The notes beneath the pieces were generated by a model that searched no databases, had not been told where the DNA came from, and saw only the letters and a program-made list of their open reading frames with translations. From Erysipelotrichaceae bacterium OttesenSCG-928-M19 (GTDB lineage Bacteria; Bacillota_I; Bacilli_A; JAJDGJ01), in the NCBI GenBank assembly GCA_030265585.1, contig JAJDGJ010000004.1, positions 1 to 56,665 of the forward strand: DNA of 56,665 nucleotides. Reading direction: 5' to 3'. Shown piece after piece: positions 17,501-25,930 of the stretch (positions are counted from its first letter, which is position 1; each line of letters begins with the position of its first letter). Position numbers and translations under genes: made by a program.

Positions 17501-17796
17501 CGGACTACTCTAGTGTTTTCTTTGATTACTTAAATTTAGAAAGACCTATTATTTTTTATGCTTATGATTTAGATAAATATCAAGATAAGCTACGAGGTTT
17601 CTATTTAGATTATACTAAAGATAATTTGCCAGGACCGATAATTACTGTTGAAAATGAACTTTATGATATTATTAAAAATATTGATAAAATTAACGAAGGG
17701 TATGCAAGTAAAGTAAAACAAATGAAAAAAGAATATTGTTCTAATGATGATGGTCATGCTAGTAAAAGAATAATTAAGGAAATATTTAATAAATAA
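14512..17796 (+). CDS. Tandem-domain CDP-glycerol glycerophosphotransferase family protein
   Basis: 1094 residues. The N-terminal 300 residues are beta-rich, like the accessory domain of TagF/TarL-type enzymes. Two complete CDP-glycerol glycerophosphotransferase domains follow. The first (about 325-690) has QHGVLGTK near 440, CLHPN and VTDYSSVAFDF near 590. The second (about 715-1090) has TWHGTPLKK near 824, LGYPRND and ITDYSSVFFDY near 996. These enzymes move glycerol- or ribitol-phosphate from CDP donors onto growing wall teichoic acid at the inner membrane face. Two catalytic domains in one chain could combine priming and polymerisation, or alternate two substrates (inference). ATG 14512 has an AAGGTG site 7 bases away and is preferred over GTG 14503. 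Some members transfer other phosphosugars. Confidence 0.85.
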   Translation: MKKNDGKYGKTINLKQNDEKIIVEFNLHNSYEATGVVLVSKFSKHRYEITLNQVANNYEFIIDYAALAANNLLDISDEYLSSLKMFKEQELVEFYDIFLNLKVNHNNDVYGKNASIVALDDKNSDGFYHLGGFDKVLIAKETTNSKTMLLECSEEGFYGIGIGCHFLNYFEQSVASVKIGKGNILTKGNIKTNLNVDNMFLLLKGRDSFTEYEIPLIKLDKKIIDAGVYALDYEVNCNLNEIVNDDFVEDTYALNFKFISDDESYINKVNRYSFIQRKSIKRFVVKANTSVFYFCPTYTFKAKLLRFQVENFGIDEYEFLKKKVRSRFFDRLRNRNRDIWLISERIYKAQDNGFYLFKYMRENYPDEEVYYVIDKESKEVEKLQKYGNVVFYKSKEHIELTLLASKFISTHHFDYMLPFRDFSFKKKLKGAVVFLQHGVLGTKNMANLYGYELKTFDADAIIASSEKERGYILSDLKFPKEKIHITGQARYDNLFNTKNTKKQIIIIPTWRDWLQNIDKFLQSDYLERYQSLLNNVELANKCQENNIELIFCLHPNMQQYNYLFKGKNVKVVSQGEIDVQTLIKEGALMVTDYSSVAFDFSFLGKPVLYYMFDRDKFFDKTGSHLDIDASLPGRIVAYEDILITEINKYIDNGFVMESKYYQRANEFIKYKDTNNAMRIREVVLNTKKDKSLKIKFKKSDSLKLLGVFYRKNKFFLPTIKIIVKLLKLLPMKKDLVVFESGMGKTGSDNPKALYDVLKVERPELKKVWVSENLIANLDENTIRIERKSLAYYYYLSRAKYWINNQNYPYYMIRRKQGIYLQTWHGTPLKKMFYDLKKIYGRDEGYKKRNAQAINQWSHLLSPNSYTTKNYHSAFRTKAQILELGYPRNDVLYTNNNEDYRNQIKDKIAIRLNKRVILYAPTFRDDQVVGRSKFNQTLMFDYKKMYDSLGANQVLLIRTHMVVVNELIIPPEYGDRIIDVSDYSNIEDLLLISEALITDYSSVFFDYLNLERPIIFYAYDLDKYQDKLRGFYLDYTKDNLPGPIITVENELYDIIKNIDKINEGYASKVKQMKKEYCSNDDGHASKRIIKEIFNK

Positions 17797-17828
17797 ATTT
17801 AACTAACTGCTTAATTGATAAATTATAC

Positions 17829-17857
17829 TTGCTAAGTAGTTTGTAAATTGCTATAAT
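17829..17857 (+). promoter_or_regulatory. Promoter of secG
   Basis: -35 TTGCTA (17829-17834), 17 bases, then TGC and a perfect TATAAT (17852-17857). Confidence 0.75.
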
Positions 17858-17905
17858 ATAGTATGATTTGTTATCTAGTTAGATACAAGAAGTGGAGGTT
17901 TGAAA

Positions 17906-18136
17906 ATGGTAAATTTTTTAAGTGCTTTAATGGTAATAAATGCTATTGTGTTAATAATTGTTGTAATTTTACAACCACCAAAATCTGAAAATGCTGCTGG
18001 AACAATGAGTGGTACAGGAGTTAATGTATTTGCTCAAACAAAAGAACGTGGAGCTGAATTAGTATTCAAAAGAGCTACAATTGTTTTTGGCGCAACTTTT
18101 ATGATTATTCCAATTATAATCGCAGTATTAAATTAA
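17906..18136 (+). CDS. secG: Protein translocase subunit SecG
   Basis: Small partner of SecY/SecE in the membrane translocation channel. 76 residues with two membrane helices (about 3-22 and 53-75) joined by the conserved loop GTMSGTGVNVFAQTKERG. ATG 17906 follows a GTGGAGGTT ribosome site at 17892-17900; an in-frame TTG at 17900 lies inside that site and is rejected. secG is normally followed by rnr in Firmicutes. Here a terminator and a glycerophosphotransferase gene lie between them. Confidence 0.95.
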   Translation: MVNFLSALMVINAIVLIIVVILQPPKSENAAGTMSGTGVNVFAQTKERGAELVFKRATIVFGATFMIIPIIIAVLN

Positions 18137-18141
18137 CAATG

Positions 18142-18159
18142 AGGGCTAAGCCCTTTTTT
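18142..18159 (+). terminator. Intrinsic terminator after secG
   Basis: Short GC-rich stem AGGGC/GCCCT (18142-18146 with 18150-18154, loop TAA) followed by T5. Confidence 0.85.
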
Positions 18160-18189
18160 GTTTTATAATAGAAAATGTAGGTGAACTAA

Positions 18190-19437
18190 ATGAAAAAAAT
18201 TATAAAAAAATTTGCTCGGAAAAATTATTTTTTTAGAAAACTACAAGTTAAAAGATTAGAGAAAAAAAGAAGAAAATATTTCAAAGATAATTACTTGAAA
18301 TTTAATGTGGATGAGAAACTTGTGATAGTGGAGTCATATCAAGGTCGAAATTTTTCATGTAGTCCAAGAGCAATTTATGAGTATATGATTAATAATAAAA
18401 AGTATGATGATTATCATTTTGTTATTCCACTTCGAAAAGTAAATGAGGAAGTAAAAGAATGTTTTGAAGATAAACGAACAAAGGTGGTTAAATTTCGTAG
18501 TAAAGAGTATTTTGATGTCATTGCACAGGCTAAGTATTGGATTAGTAATTCAATATTTGAAACAACAGTGATAAAAAAAGATAATCAAAAATATTTACAA
18601 ACATGGCATGGTACGCCATTAAAGAAATTAGCGTTTGATATTGATACAGTTGGAAACAATAAAATTCGTAGTAATGAAGAAGTTAGAACTATGTATGCTA
18701 GTGATGCTATTAGATATGATATGGTATGCTCACCATCTCCATATTTTAGTGAACATATTACTAGTGCCTTTAATCTTAAAGAACTACACAATCATAATAT
18801 AGTTTTTGAAACAGGATATCCCAGAAATGATTGTTTGATAAATTATCAAGAAACCGATGTAATAAAAATTAAAGAGCGTTTAAACATTCCTAATGACAAA
18901 AAGGTTGTTGTTTATGCTCCAACATGGCGCGATAATCAACATCAGTTAGGGGTGGGCTTTACTCTAGATTTAAAATTAGACTTGGATAAATTATATAGAG
19001 AATTTAGTAGTGAGTATTTCTTTATATTAAAATTACATCATTTTATTGCTAGCAAAATAGATTTAACTGGCTATGAGGATTTTGTGATTGATTGCTCAAA
19101 AGAAAATGATATTAATGATTTACATTTAATTTCAGATGTTTTGATTACCGATTATTCATCATTATTTTTTGATTATGCTAATCTTAAAAAACCAATTTTA
19201 TTCTATATGTTTGACTATGATGAATATGCTATGGAAACAAGAGGTTTCTATTTTGATTTCGAATATCTTCCAGGACCAATATTTAAAAATGAAGATGAAT
19301 TAATTAAGGGGTTAAAAAATCTTGATGAGACTTTTGAACCTTATCTAAAGAAATTAGATAGCTTTAATGAAAAGTATAATCCATTAGAGGATGGCAAATC
19401 AGCGCAAAGAACGATTGAGAAATTCTTGGAAATTTAA
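18190..19437 (+). CDS. CDP-glycerol glycerophosphotransferase family protein (TagB/TagF-like), single domain
   Basis: 415 residues: one glycerophosphotransferase domain with the hallmark TWHGTPLKK (histidine near 140), TGYPRND, YAPTWRD and ITDYSSLFFDY near 320. The N terminus is strongly basic, as in TagB-like enzymes that sit on the inner membrane face. It would add glycerol-phosphate units during wall teichoic acid assembly. ATG 18190 is preceded by AGGTGA at good spacing. The stop (19435-19437) forms part of the ribosome site of rnr, so the two genes are transcribed together. Whether it primes (TagB role) or extends (TagF role) cannot be told. Confidence 0.85.
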   Translation: MKKIIKKFARKNYFFRKLQVKRLEKKRRKYFKDNYLKFNVDEKLVIVESYQGRNFSCSPRAIYEYMINNKKYDDYHFVIPLRKVNEEVKECFEDKRTKVVKFRSKEYFDVIAQAKYWISNSIFETTVIKKDNQKYLQTWHGTPLKKLAFDIDTVGNNKIRSNEEVRTMYASDAIRYDMVCSPSPYFSEHITSAFNLKELHNHNIVFETGYPRNDCLINYQETDVIKIKERLNIPNDKKVVVYAPTWRDNQHQLGVGFTLDLKLDLDKLYREFSSEYFFILKLHHFIASKIDLTGYEDFVIDCSKENDINDLHLISDVLITDYSSLFFDYANLKKPILFYMFDYDEYAMETRGFYFDFEYLPGPIFKNEDELIKGLKNLDETFEPYLKKLDSFNEKYNPLEDGKSAQRTIEKFLEI

Positions 19438-19446
19438 GGTGAGTAA

Positions 19447-21561
19447 ATGTTAAAAGATAAAATACTAGAGATATTAAACAATAATCATTATTCTCCATTA
19501 ACGTACCAAGAAATCGCGCAAATTATTTTAAATAGTAATGATGATTATGATTTAAATGAGATTTATAAAGTACTGGTAACTTTAGAAAATGAGTATGAGA
19601 TTATTAGAGTTAAAAATGATAAGTTACAAAGTATTTCTAAAATGGGTTTGCTTAAAGGAGTTCTAGATATCAAAAAAGCTGGTTTTGGTTTTGTGAAAAC
19701 AAATGATTTTGATATTTATATTAGTAAAGATCATTTAAATGGAGCTATTAATAAAGATTATGTTTTAGTTAAACTAGATAAAAGCATTCAAGGTTTAAAT
19801 AAAGAAGGCACAATTGAGAGAGTTTTGAAACATGGTTATAATTTAATTGTGGGTAATATTATTGTAAAAAAAGGAAAATTGTTTGTTAAGCCAGATGAAA
19901 GCAGCTTAAATTTTTTAATTAGAATCAAAGATAAATACTCTTTAGGTGCTAGTGAAGGTCACAAAGTGCTTTGTTATATTAGTGATGTGGATACTAAGAA
20001 TGATATTAAATATGGGAAAATCAAGACTATTATTGGTCATATTAATGATGTTGGAATGGATATTCTAGCTATTGTTTATAAATATGGCTTTGATCCAAAC
20101 TTTAGTAAAGAGGCTTTAAGAGAAGCTAAACAAGTTAGTGAAAGTGCTGTTGAATTAGGAAAACGTAGAGATTTGCGTTCTTTATTAACTTTTACAATTG
20201 ATGGTGCCGATGCAAAGGACTTAGATGATGCCGTATCTTTAGAGCTAAATGAAAAAAACAATTATCTTTTATATGTCAGCATTGCTGATGTTTCATACTA
20301 CGTTGCTGAAAAGACGTTTCTTGATAAGGAAGCGTATGCACGCGGGACTTCTGTTTATTTAGCAAACCGTGTTGTACCAATGCTACCACCGCAATTGTCT
20401 AATGGCATCTGTTCATTGTTACCTGAGGTGGATCGTTTAACGCAGACCTGTAAAATGGAGTTTGATCAAGCAGGAAAGCTAGTTGACTACGAAATATTTG
20501 AATCAGTTATTAATTCTGATTTTCGCTTAACGTATGATGAAGTTAATCAGATACTTGATGGCAATCAAAAATTAAGTAATCAGTATAATGAGATTGTTGC
20601 TGTGTTATTTAAGATGCATGAGTTATCTTTAAAATTAAGAGCACAAAAAGAGAAACGTGGTATGCTGGATTTTGAAATTGCAGAACCTAAAATAATTGTT
20701 AACAGTAAGGGTAAGGCAATCGATGTCGTTGTTAGAAAACGTGGTGAGAGTGAAAGAATCATTGAAGATTTTATGATAATTGCTAATGAAACAGTAGCAC
20801 AACATATATATTGGTTAGATTTACCATTTCTTTATCGTGTTCATGAAAAACCTAATCCAGATAAAATTAGAGATTTTTTAAGCTTTGCAAGCATTTTTAA
20901 GTTAAAATTAAAAGGTAATTTGGATAATATTACTAGTAAAGATATTCAAAAATTATTAAATGATATTAATGCTCAAGAGGATAATTCATTTTTAGATAGA
21001 TTATTATTGAGAAGTATGGCCAAGGCAAAGTATCAAAGTGATTGTTTAGGGCATTTTGGCTTAGCCAGTAATTATTATACGCATTTCACATCACCAATAA
21101 GACGTTATCCTGATTTAATTGTTCACAGATTATTGCGTAAATATTTGTATAATGATACTAGTAAGCTTGATATTAGTAAGCTTACTGATAGCTTACTAAA
21201 AATTGGTGAGAAAACTTCACAAAAAGAACGTGATGCTATTGATGCAGAAAGAGAAGCAAATGATTTAAAAATGGCAGAATATATGGCCGATCATCTTAAA
21301 GAAATATATGAAGCAAGGATAGCTAGTGTAACTAGTTTTGGTTTCTTTGTAGAGCTAGAAAATACGGTTGAAGGGTTAGTTCACATTAGTACTTTAATGG
21401 ATGACCATTATATTTATGATAGTAAGTATCATTTACTAATGGGTCAAAGAACAAAGCAACAATATAAGCTTGGCCAGAAAGTTAAGGTTATTGTTGACAA
21501 GGTTAGTATTAGTGATCGAAATATTGATTTTAAAATTGTTAAGGAAGAGGGAAGTAAGTAG
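19447..21561 (+). CDS. rnr: Ribonuclease R
   Basis: 704 residues. Processive 3'-5' exoribonuclease of the RNase II/RNB family that degrades structured RNA. N-terminal winged helix (about 1-65) and cold-shock-like OB folds come first. The RNB catalytic domain begins near 245 with the metal-binding Asp cluster DGADAKDLDDAV, and a C-terminal S1 domain occupies about 617-700 (ARIASVTSFGFFVELE). It lacks the long basic tail of many RNase R proteins and is shorter than the roughly 780-residue B. subtilis form. The ribosome site AAGGTGAG overlaps the previous stop, and its own stop abuts the next ATG. smpB, a frequent neighbour, is not here. Confidence 0.93.
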   Translation: MLKDKILEILNNNHYSPLTYQEIAQIILNSNDDYDLNEIYKVLVTLENEYEIIRVKNDKLQSISKMGLLKGVLDIKKAGFGFVKTNDFDIYISKDHLNGAINKDYVLVKLDKSIQGLNKEGTIERVLKHGYNLIVGNIIVKKGKLFVKPDESSLNFLIRIKDKYSLGASEGHKVLCYISDVDTKNDIKYGKIKTIIGHINDVGMDILAIVYKYGFDPNFSKEALREAKQVSESAVELGKRRDLRSLLTFTIDGADAKDLDDAVSLELNEKNNYLLYVSIADVSYYVAEKTFLDKEAYARGTSVYLANRVVPMLPPQLSNGICSLLPEVDRLTQTCKMEFDQAGKLVDYEIFESVINSDFRLTYDEVNQILDGNQKLSNQYNEIVAVLFKMHELSLKLRAQKEKRGMLDFEIAEPKIIVNSKGKAIDVVVRKRGESERIIEDFMIIANETVAQHIYWLDLPFLYRVHEKPNPDKIRDFLSFASIFKLKLKGNLDNITSKDIQKLLNDINAQEDNSFLDRLLLRSMAKAKYQSDCLGHFGLASNYYTHFTSPIRRYPDLIVHRLLRKYLYNDTSKLDISKLTDSLLKIGEKTSQKERDAIDAEREANDLKMAEYMADHLKEIYEARIASVTSFGFFVELENTVEGLVHISTLMDDHYIYDSKYHLLMGQRTKQQYKLGQKVKVIVDKVSISDRNIDFKIVKEEGSK

Positions 21562-22377
21562 ATGGATTTAATTTATTTAATAAAAGTAATTATTATTGCC
21601 ATTGTTGAAGGAATTACGGAGTTTTTACCAATATCTTCAACTGGACATATGATAATATTTTCGGATTTGTTGAATTTAGAATCAACACCGTTTTTAAAAA
21701 TGTTCTTAGTTGTTATTCAGGTGGGAGCAATTATGGCTGTTGTGGTTTTATATCGTAAAAGACTTGCGAATACTTTAAAACCAGAAAACCTAAAACCAGG
21801 TAAAGTTGGCTTTGCTTTTTGGACAAAGATTGCAATTGCCATTATTCCTGCAGGAGTAATCGGATTATTATTTGATGATATTATCGAAGAGAATTTTATG
21901 ACTAGTATTACAGTTGCTTTTGCTTTAATTATTGGAGCGATATTAATGATAGTATGTGAAAATAGATTTAGAAAAAATGCTAAAGTAATGGATGTTGATG
22001 AAATTAGTTATAAACAAGCCTTTATTGTAGGAGCTTTTCAAACTCTAGCAATTCTATTTCCAGGCTTCTCACGCTCAGCTTCTTCGATTATTGGAGGTTG
22101 GATTATGGGCTTTTCAACTGTAGTTGCTGCTGAGTTTTCTTTCTTTTTAGCTATTCCAACAATGTTATTAGGATCAGGATATAAATTGTATAAATATGAA
22201 GGAGCCTTAACTGTACCTGAAATTGGTTATATTATAGTTGGCCTTATTGTTTCCTTTATTGTCGCTTATTTTGTAATTGAGAAATTTATCTCTTATCTAC
22301 AAAAAATGCCAATGCGTATTTTTGCAATTTATCGTGTTTTGGTAGGATTAGTTATTTTAACAATGTTTTTTTTATAG
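21562..22377 (+). CDS. uppP: Undecaprenyl-diphosphatase
   Basis: 271 residues, multi-pass membrane protein (about seven or eight helices). It dephosphorylates undecaprenyl diphosphate so that the lipid carrier of peptidoglycan and teichoic acid can be reused; loss or excess alters bacitracin sensitivity. Both BacA/UppP motifs are visible: EGITEFLPISSTGH near the start and PGFSRSASS near 170. The second motif has Ala where many homologues have Gly. The ATG follows the rnr stop without a gap, and its ribosome site (GAGGGAAG) lies in the end of rnr, so translation is coupled. It fits with the teichoic acid exporter genes that follow. Confidence 0.95.
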   Translation: MDLIYLIKVIIIAIVEGITEFLPISSTGHMIIFSDLLNLESTPFLKMFLVVIQVGAIMAVVVLYRKRLANTLKPENLKPGKVGFAFWTKIAIAIIPAGVIGLLFDDIIEENFMTSITVAFALIIGAILMIVCENRFRKNAKVMDVDEISYKQAFIVGAFQTLAILFPGFSRSASSIIGGWIMGFSTVVAAEFSFFLAIPTMLLGSGYKLYKYEGALTVPEIGYIIVGLIVSFIVAYFVIEKFISYLQKMPMRIFAIYRVLVGLVILTMFFL

Positions 22378-22420
22378 AAAAGTAAATAATGTGATTAGTA
22401 TTTTATGTTGTCTATAAATA

Positions 22421-22429
22421 TGGTATAAT
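22421..22429 (+). promoter_or_regulatory. Extended -10 promoter of tagGH
   Basis: TGGTATAAT with a perfect hexamer at 22424-22429; no good -35. It leaves a 5' leader of about 95 bases before ATG 22530, in which I see no clear structure. Confidence 0.6.
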
Positions 22430-22529
22430 CTATAAGGAGCAATTTTAGAAAGTGCTAATCTATTAGTTATTAATTTTAATGTTGATAGTAATAAATTTAA
22501 ATTTATGAAATAGAAAAAATGGTGATTAA

Positions 22530-23363
22530 ATGGTAAAAGAAATAAAAACATTTATAGACGAGCATAAAAATAACGGTGGATATATTTGGAAACTTGCTGT
22601 TTCTAGCGCTAGAGAAGATACTCAAAAAACAACTTTAGGAATGTATTGGAATGTTGTTAGAGACATTATCTTTTTTATTGCCTATGGTTTCTTTATTACA
22701 GTTGTTAGAGGTAGCGGATCTGCAAGTATTGAAGGGATGCCACGATTAATTTATTTATTTACGGGGTTAGTTGGATGGTATTTTATTAATGATATTATAA
22801 AAACTGGTGTCAAGTGTATTGTGAAAAACAAGGGTGTGTTTACAAAAATAAAATTTCCAATTTTAATCATTCCAACTTTTGAAACAATTGCGATTTTTAT
22901 TAAGCGAATTATGACAGTTGTTTTATTATGTATTATTCTACTTCTTTTTGTAATATTTACTGACTATCGTCCTGATATTAATATTTTTGGTGTAATCTAT
23001 GCTTTAGGTGCTGCTTTTCTTTTTGGAGTGGCTTATACTTTATTCGTGAGTGGTTTTTATACAATTTCAAAAGACTTTAGAGAATTATATGGAGCAATTA
23101 TGCGAATTCAGTTTTACTTTGTTCCGATATTCTGGTCGGTATATCAAGACTTACCAGCTGCAGGACTGCCAAATTGGGTAGTTACTTTTATTGCTAACAC
23201 CCCGTTTATTCATGTGATTAACTCTTTTAGAAGAGCAATTTCACTAGGAGAGTTTCCACAATTATATAGCATTGGTATTTTCTTTATAATAGTGTTAATT
23301 TTGTTTTGTACTGGATGTTATATTCAGTATCGACTTAGAAGAATTTATGCAGACTTTGTTTAG
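22530..23363 (+). CDS. tagG: Teichoic acid/polysaccharide ABC exporter, permease subunit
   Basis: 277 residues with six hydrophobic segments, the ABC-2 (Wzm/TagG) arrangement. The N-terminal helix before the first membrane segment carries the family pattern TTLGMYWNVVRD. The segment FYFVPIFWSVYQDLP and the C-terminal YRLRRIYADFV are typical of polysaccharide exporters. With the next gene it would flip lipid-linked wall teichoic acid to the outer face of the membrane. It lies 10 bases before the ATPase gene and is followed by a glycerophosphotransferase gene, which supports teichoic acid rather than O-antigen as cargo. The ribosome site (GGTGA) is modest. Confidence 0.9.
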   Translation: MVKEIKTFIDEHKNNGGYIWKLAVSSAREDTQKTTLGMYWNVVRDIIFFIAYGFFITVVRGSGSASIEGMPRLIYLFTGLVGWYFINDIIKTGVKCIVKNKGVFTKIKFPILIIPTFETIAIFIKRIMTVVLLCIILLLFVIFTDYRPDINIFGVIYALGAAFLFGVAYTLFVSGFYTISKDFRELYGAIMRIQFYFVPIFWSVYQDLPAAGLPNWVVTFIANTPFIHVINSFRRAISLGEFPQLYSIGIFFIIVLILFCTGCYIQYRLRRIYADFV

Positions 23364-23372
23364 AGGTGACCT

Positions 23373-24509
23373 ATGGAAAATGCAATTGAATTAAAAAATA
23401 TAAAAAAAACATTTAGATACTTTAAAAAGGACTATATGGTCTTTTATTGGTTATTTACTAATAAAGGTTTTACAAAAGAATTTAAAGTTTTAAATGATAT
23501 TTCTTTTACAGTAAAAAAAGGTGAAATAGTTGGTATTTTAGGAAAAAATGGAGCCGGTAAATCAACTATTTTAAAAATAATATCAGGAATTTATTTTCCA
23601 ACAAGTGGGAGTGTTAAGGTTAATGGCTCAATAGCTAGCTTAATTGAACTTGGAGCAGGTTTCAAGCAAGAATTAACTGGGCGAGAAAATATTTATTTAA
23701 AAGGAACTTTACTTGGTCTATCAAAGGAATTCCTTGATGATAATATTGATCAAATGATTGAATTTGCTGATATTGGCGAATACATTGATATGCCATTAAG
23801 AACATATTCATCTGGGATGTCAGCTCGTATTGGGTTTGCACTCGCGGTTAATGCTGATCCAGATATTTTAATTATTGATGAGGTTTTTGCGGTTGGAGAC
23901 AAAAATTTCCAAAAAAAATCTCGAGCTAAAACTGAAGAGCTTTTAAAATCTGGAAAAACAGTTTTATTTGTCTCACATTCTGAAGCTTTAATTGCTGAGT
24001 TTTGTGATCGTGTTCTTTATTTAAAAGAAGGAAAAGTTGTATACGATGGTGATGTAAAACGTGGTTTAGCTATTTATCATGCTGATAACTTAAAATTAAA
24101 GCGCGAACCAATTTTATCATTTCTTGAGAGTGAATTAAATAATAATGAATTAACACTTAGATTCGAATATGGAATTGGTGCTGGTGATAGGGTAGTAGGA
24201 CTTGATAATTTCGATAATTTTGAGTTTAGTGTTTCACGTTATGATATAAGTGAAAAACAAGCAATGGAATACGATTTTATTGATTGTCAAATAGAGAAAC
24301 TTAGCGAAGATAGTTTAGATATTATTATTCAATTACCAGATATTGTCGATAGCGGTTATTTAACAATAAATTTTAAACATAAAGATAACAGTGACTATGT
24401 AATTAGTAAATATGTTGAGATTCAAAGTTCAATTGACTATGGTGATTATATTTTAGATATAAAAAATGACGTGAATAATTTTGCTTTTCAGCTGAATAGT
24501 TGTAAATAA
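23373..24509 (+). CDS. tagH: Teichoic acid/polysaccharide ABC exporter, ATPase subunit
   Basis: 378 residues. The ATPase domain (about 1-240) has Walker A GKNGAGKST (about 57-65), signature YSSGMSARIGFA and Walker B ILIIDEVFAVGD, in the Wzt/TagH subfamily. A further 135 residues form a beta-rich C-terminal domain. In Wzt proteins such a domain recognises the end of the exported polymer; in B. subtilis TagH the corresponding region differs, so cargo recognition here is inference. It starts 9 bases after tagG with an AGAGGTGA ribosome site. Confidence 0.92.
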   Translation: MENAIELKNIKKTFRYFKKDYMVFYWLFTNKGFTKEFKVLNDISFTVKKGEIVGILGKNGAGKSTILKIISGIYFPTSGSVKVNGSIASLIELGAGFKQELTGRENIYLKGTLLGLSKEFLDDNIDQMIEFADIGEYIDMPLRTYSSGMSARIGFALAVNADPDILIIDEVFAVGDKNFQKKSRAKTEELLKSGKTVLFVSHSEALIAEFCDRVLYLKEGKVVYDGDVKRGLAIYHADNLKLKREPILSFLESELNNNELTLRFEYGIGAGDRVVGLDNFDNFEFSVSRYDISEKQAMEYDFIDCQIEKLSEDSLDIIIQLPDIVDSGYLTINFKHKDNSDYVISKYVEIQSSIDYGDYILDIKNDVNNFAFQLNSCK

Positions 24510-24537
24510 TATTTTTTAATGAGGAGGAATGTTATTA

Positions 24538-25779
24538 ATGTTGAAAAAGATAATTAGAAAACTTATTCTTTTTAGATATCGAAAATATGACAATAAAGAG
24601 TTAGAGAAAAAATTATTTGTAGCAAAACCAAAAACTTATGAGTTAGTTTCTCGTGCTCGTAGAACAGGTCAAAGAAAAGAATATCGTAAAAATATAACGA
24701 AAAAAGTTAATGAAAAAATGTTTTTTTTCGAAAGTAACTTAGGACGTCAATATACAGGTAATCCTCGTTATATTTATGAGGCAATGATTGAGATGTATCC
24801 TGATTATGAATATGTTTGGGGTTATAATGGGGATCCAGATAATATTCCTGGAAATCCAAAAGTTGTTGAAAGAGGCTCACAAGAATATTACCAATTATTG
24901 GCTCAAGCAAAATATTTAATTAACAATACGAATTTTCTTAATATCTTCTTTAGAAAAGAATCTTTCTTCTTACAAACATGGCATGGGACACCACTAAAAA
25001 CATTGCATTATGACCGTAAGAATATAGAGCCAGCTAGAAGAGAAAAAGGAACCTTCTATTTAAAATCGCGAGAATGGAGTGCATTATTAGCAGCTAATGA
25101 ATATTCAGCTTCCAAATTTAAGTCTGCCTTTCGTTATGAAGGAGAGATATTAGAATATGGTTATCCTGCCAATGATGTTTTTTATGATAGTGATAAGCAA
25201 GAATTGTTTCGTAGAAGAATTAGAGAGCAATTAAATATTGAAGAGGATAAATATGTAATCTTATATGCCCCAACTTGGACAGGTTATAAACCATTGGGAG
25301 GAGCAATCTTTGAATTTAAATTAGAATTAGATATTGAAAAATTAATTAGTGATTTAGGAAATGATGTTGTTCTTTTAATTAGAAGCCATCATATGAGTGC
25401 TAGTGATGAAGTATTAGAAAAACTGAAAGGACAAATAATAAATGTTAGTAAATTTGATGATGCTATTGAATTAATGTGTGCTGCTGATTTATTAATTACT
25501 GATTATTCATCAATAATTTATGATTGGTATTGTACTAAAAAACCAGCATTATATTATGTTCCAGATTTAGAGGAGTTTTTAAAATATCGTCCTCTCTATT
25601 ATGATTTTAGAAATAAATATAGTATTCCATTATGTCAAAGTCAAGATGAACTAGTTAGTGAAATTAATAATGCACTACAAGGAAATCATGTGGTGGATGA
25701 ACAGTTTTATCAAGATTTTTGTAGCTTACATGATGGTAATGCCACAAAAAAAGTTATTGAATATTTATTAAGTAAGTAA
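24538..25779 (+). CDS. CDP-glycerol glycerophosphotransferase family protein, third copy
   Basis: 413 residues; one glycerophosphotransferase domain with TWHGTPLKT (histidine near 149), EYGYPANDV, YAPTWTG and ITDYSSIIYDWY near 322. It has Tyr-Asp-Trp where the other copies have Phe-Asp-Tyr, and Thr-Gly after APTW where they have Arg-Asp, so its substrate may differ (inference). An ATG at 24529 touches the GAGGAGGA ribosome site and is too close; ATG 24538 is correctly spaced. It is the last gene of the tagGH transcript and is followed by a strong terminator. Confidence 0.85.
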   Translation: MLKKIIRKLILFRYRKYDNKELEKKLFVAKPKTYELVSRARRTGQRKEYRKNITKKVNEKMFFFESNLGRQYTGNPRYIYEAMIEMYPDYEYVWGYNGDPDNIPGNPKVVERGSQEYYQLLAQAKYLINNTNFLNIFFRKESFFLQTWHGTPLKTLHYDRKNIEPARREKGTFYLKSREWSALLAANEYSASKFKSAFRYEGEILEYGYPANDVFYDSDKQELFRRRIREQLNIEEDKYVILYAPTWTGYKPLGGAIFEFKLELDIEKLISDLGNDVVLLIRSHHMSASDEVLEKLKGQIINVSKFDDAIELMCAADLLITDYSSIIYDWYCTKKPALYYVPDLEEFLKYRPLYYDFRNKYSIPLCQSQDELVSEINNALQGNHVVDEQFYQDFCSLHDGNATKKVIEYLLSK

Positions 25780-25794
25780 TAGCTTTAGTTTTCT

Positions 25795-25822
25795 AGCATG
25801 GTTTAGAAAAATCATGCTTTTT
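25795..25822 (+). terminator. Intrinsic terminator of the tagGH transcript
   Basis: A 10-base-pair stem including one G-T pair (25795-25804 with 25809-25818, loop AGAA) followed by T5. Confidence 0.9.
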
Positions 25823-25892
25823 ATAACGAAAGATATTTACTAAATTATAAAATATCATGTAAATAAAAAATTCATATTTAAAACAAGAATTA

Positions 25893-25901
25893 TGTTATAA
25901 T
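25893..25901 (+). promoter_or_regulatory. Extended -10 promoter of the M23 hydrolase gene
   Basis: TGTTATAAT with a perfect hexamer at 25896-25901; -35 weak. It lies 30 bases before ATG 25931. Confidence 0.6.
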
Positions 25902-25930
25902 ATGCTATACGTAATAGTTGAGGTGATTTT

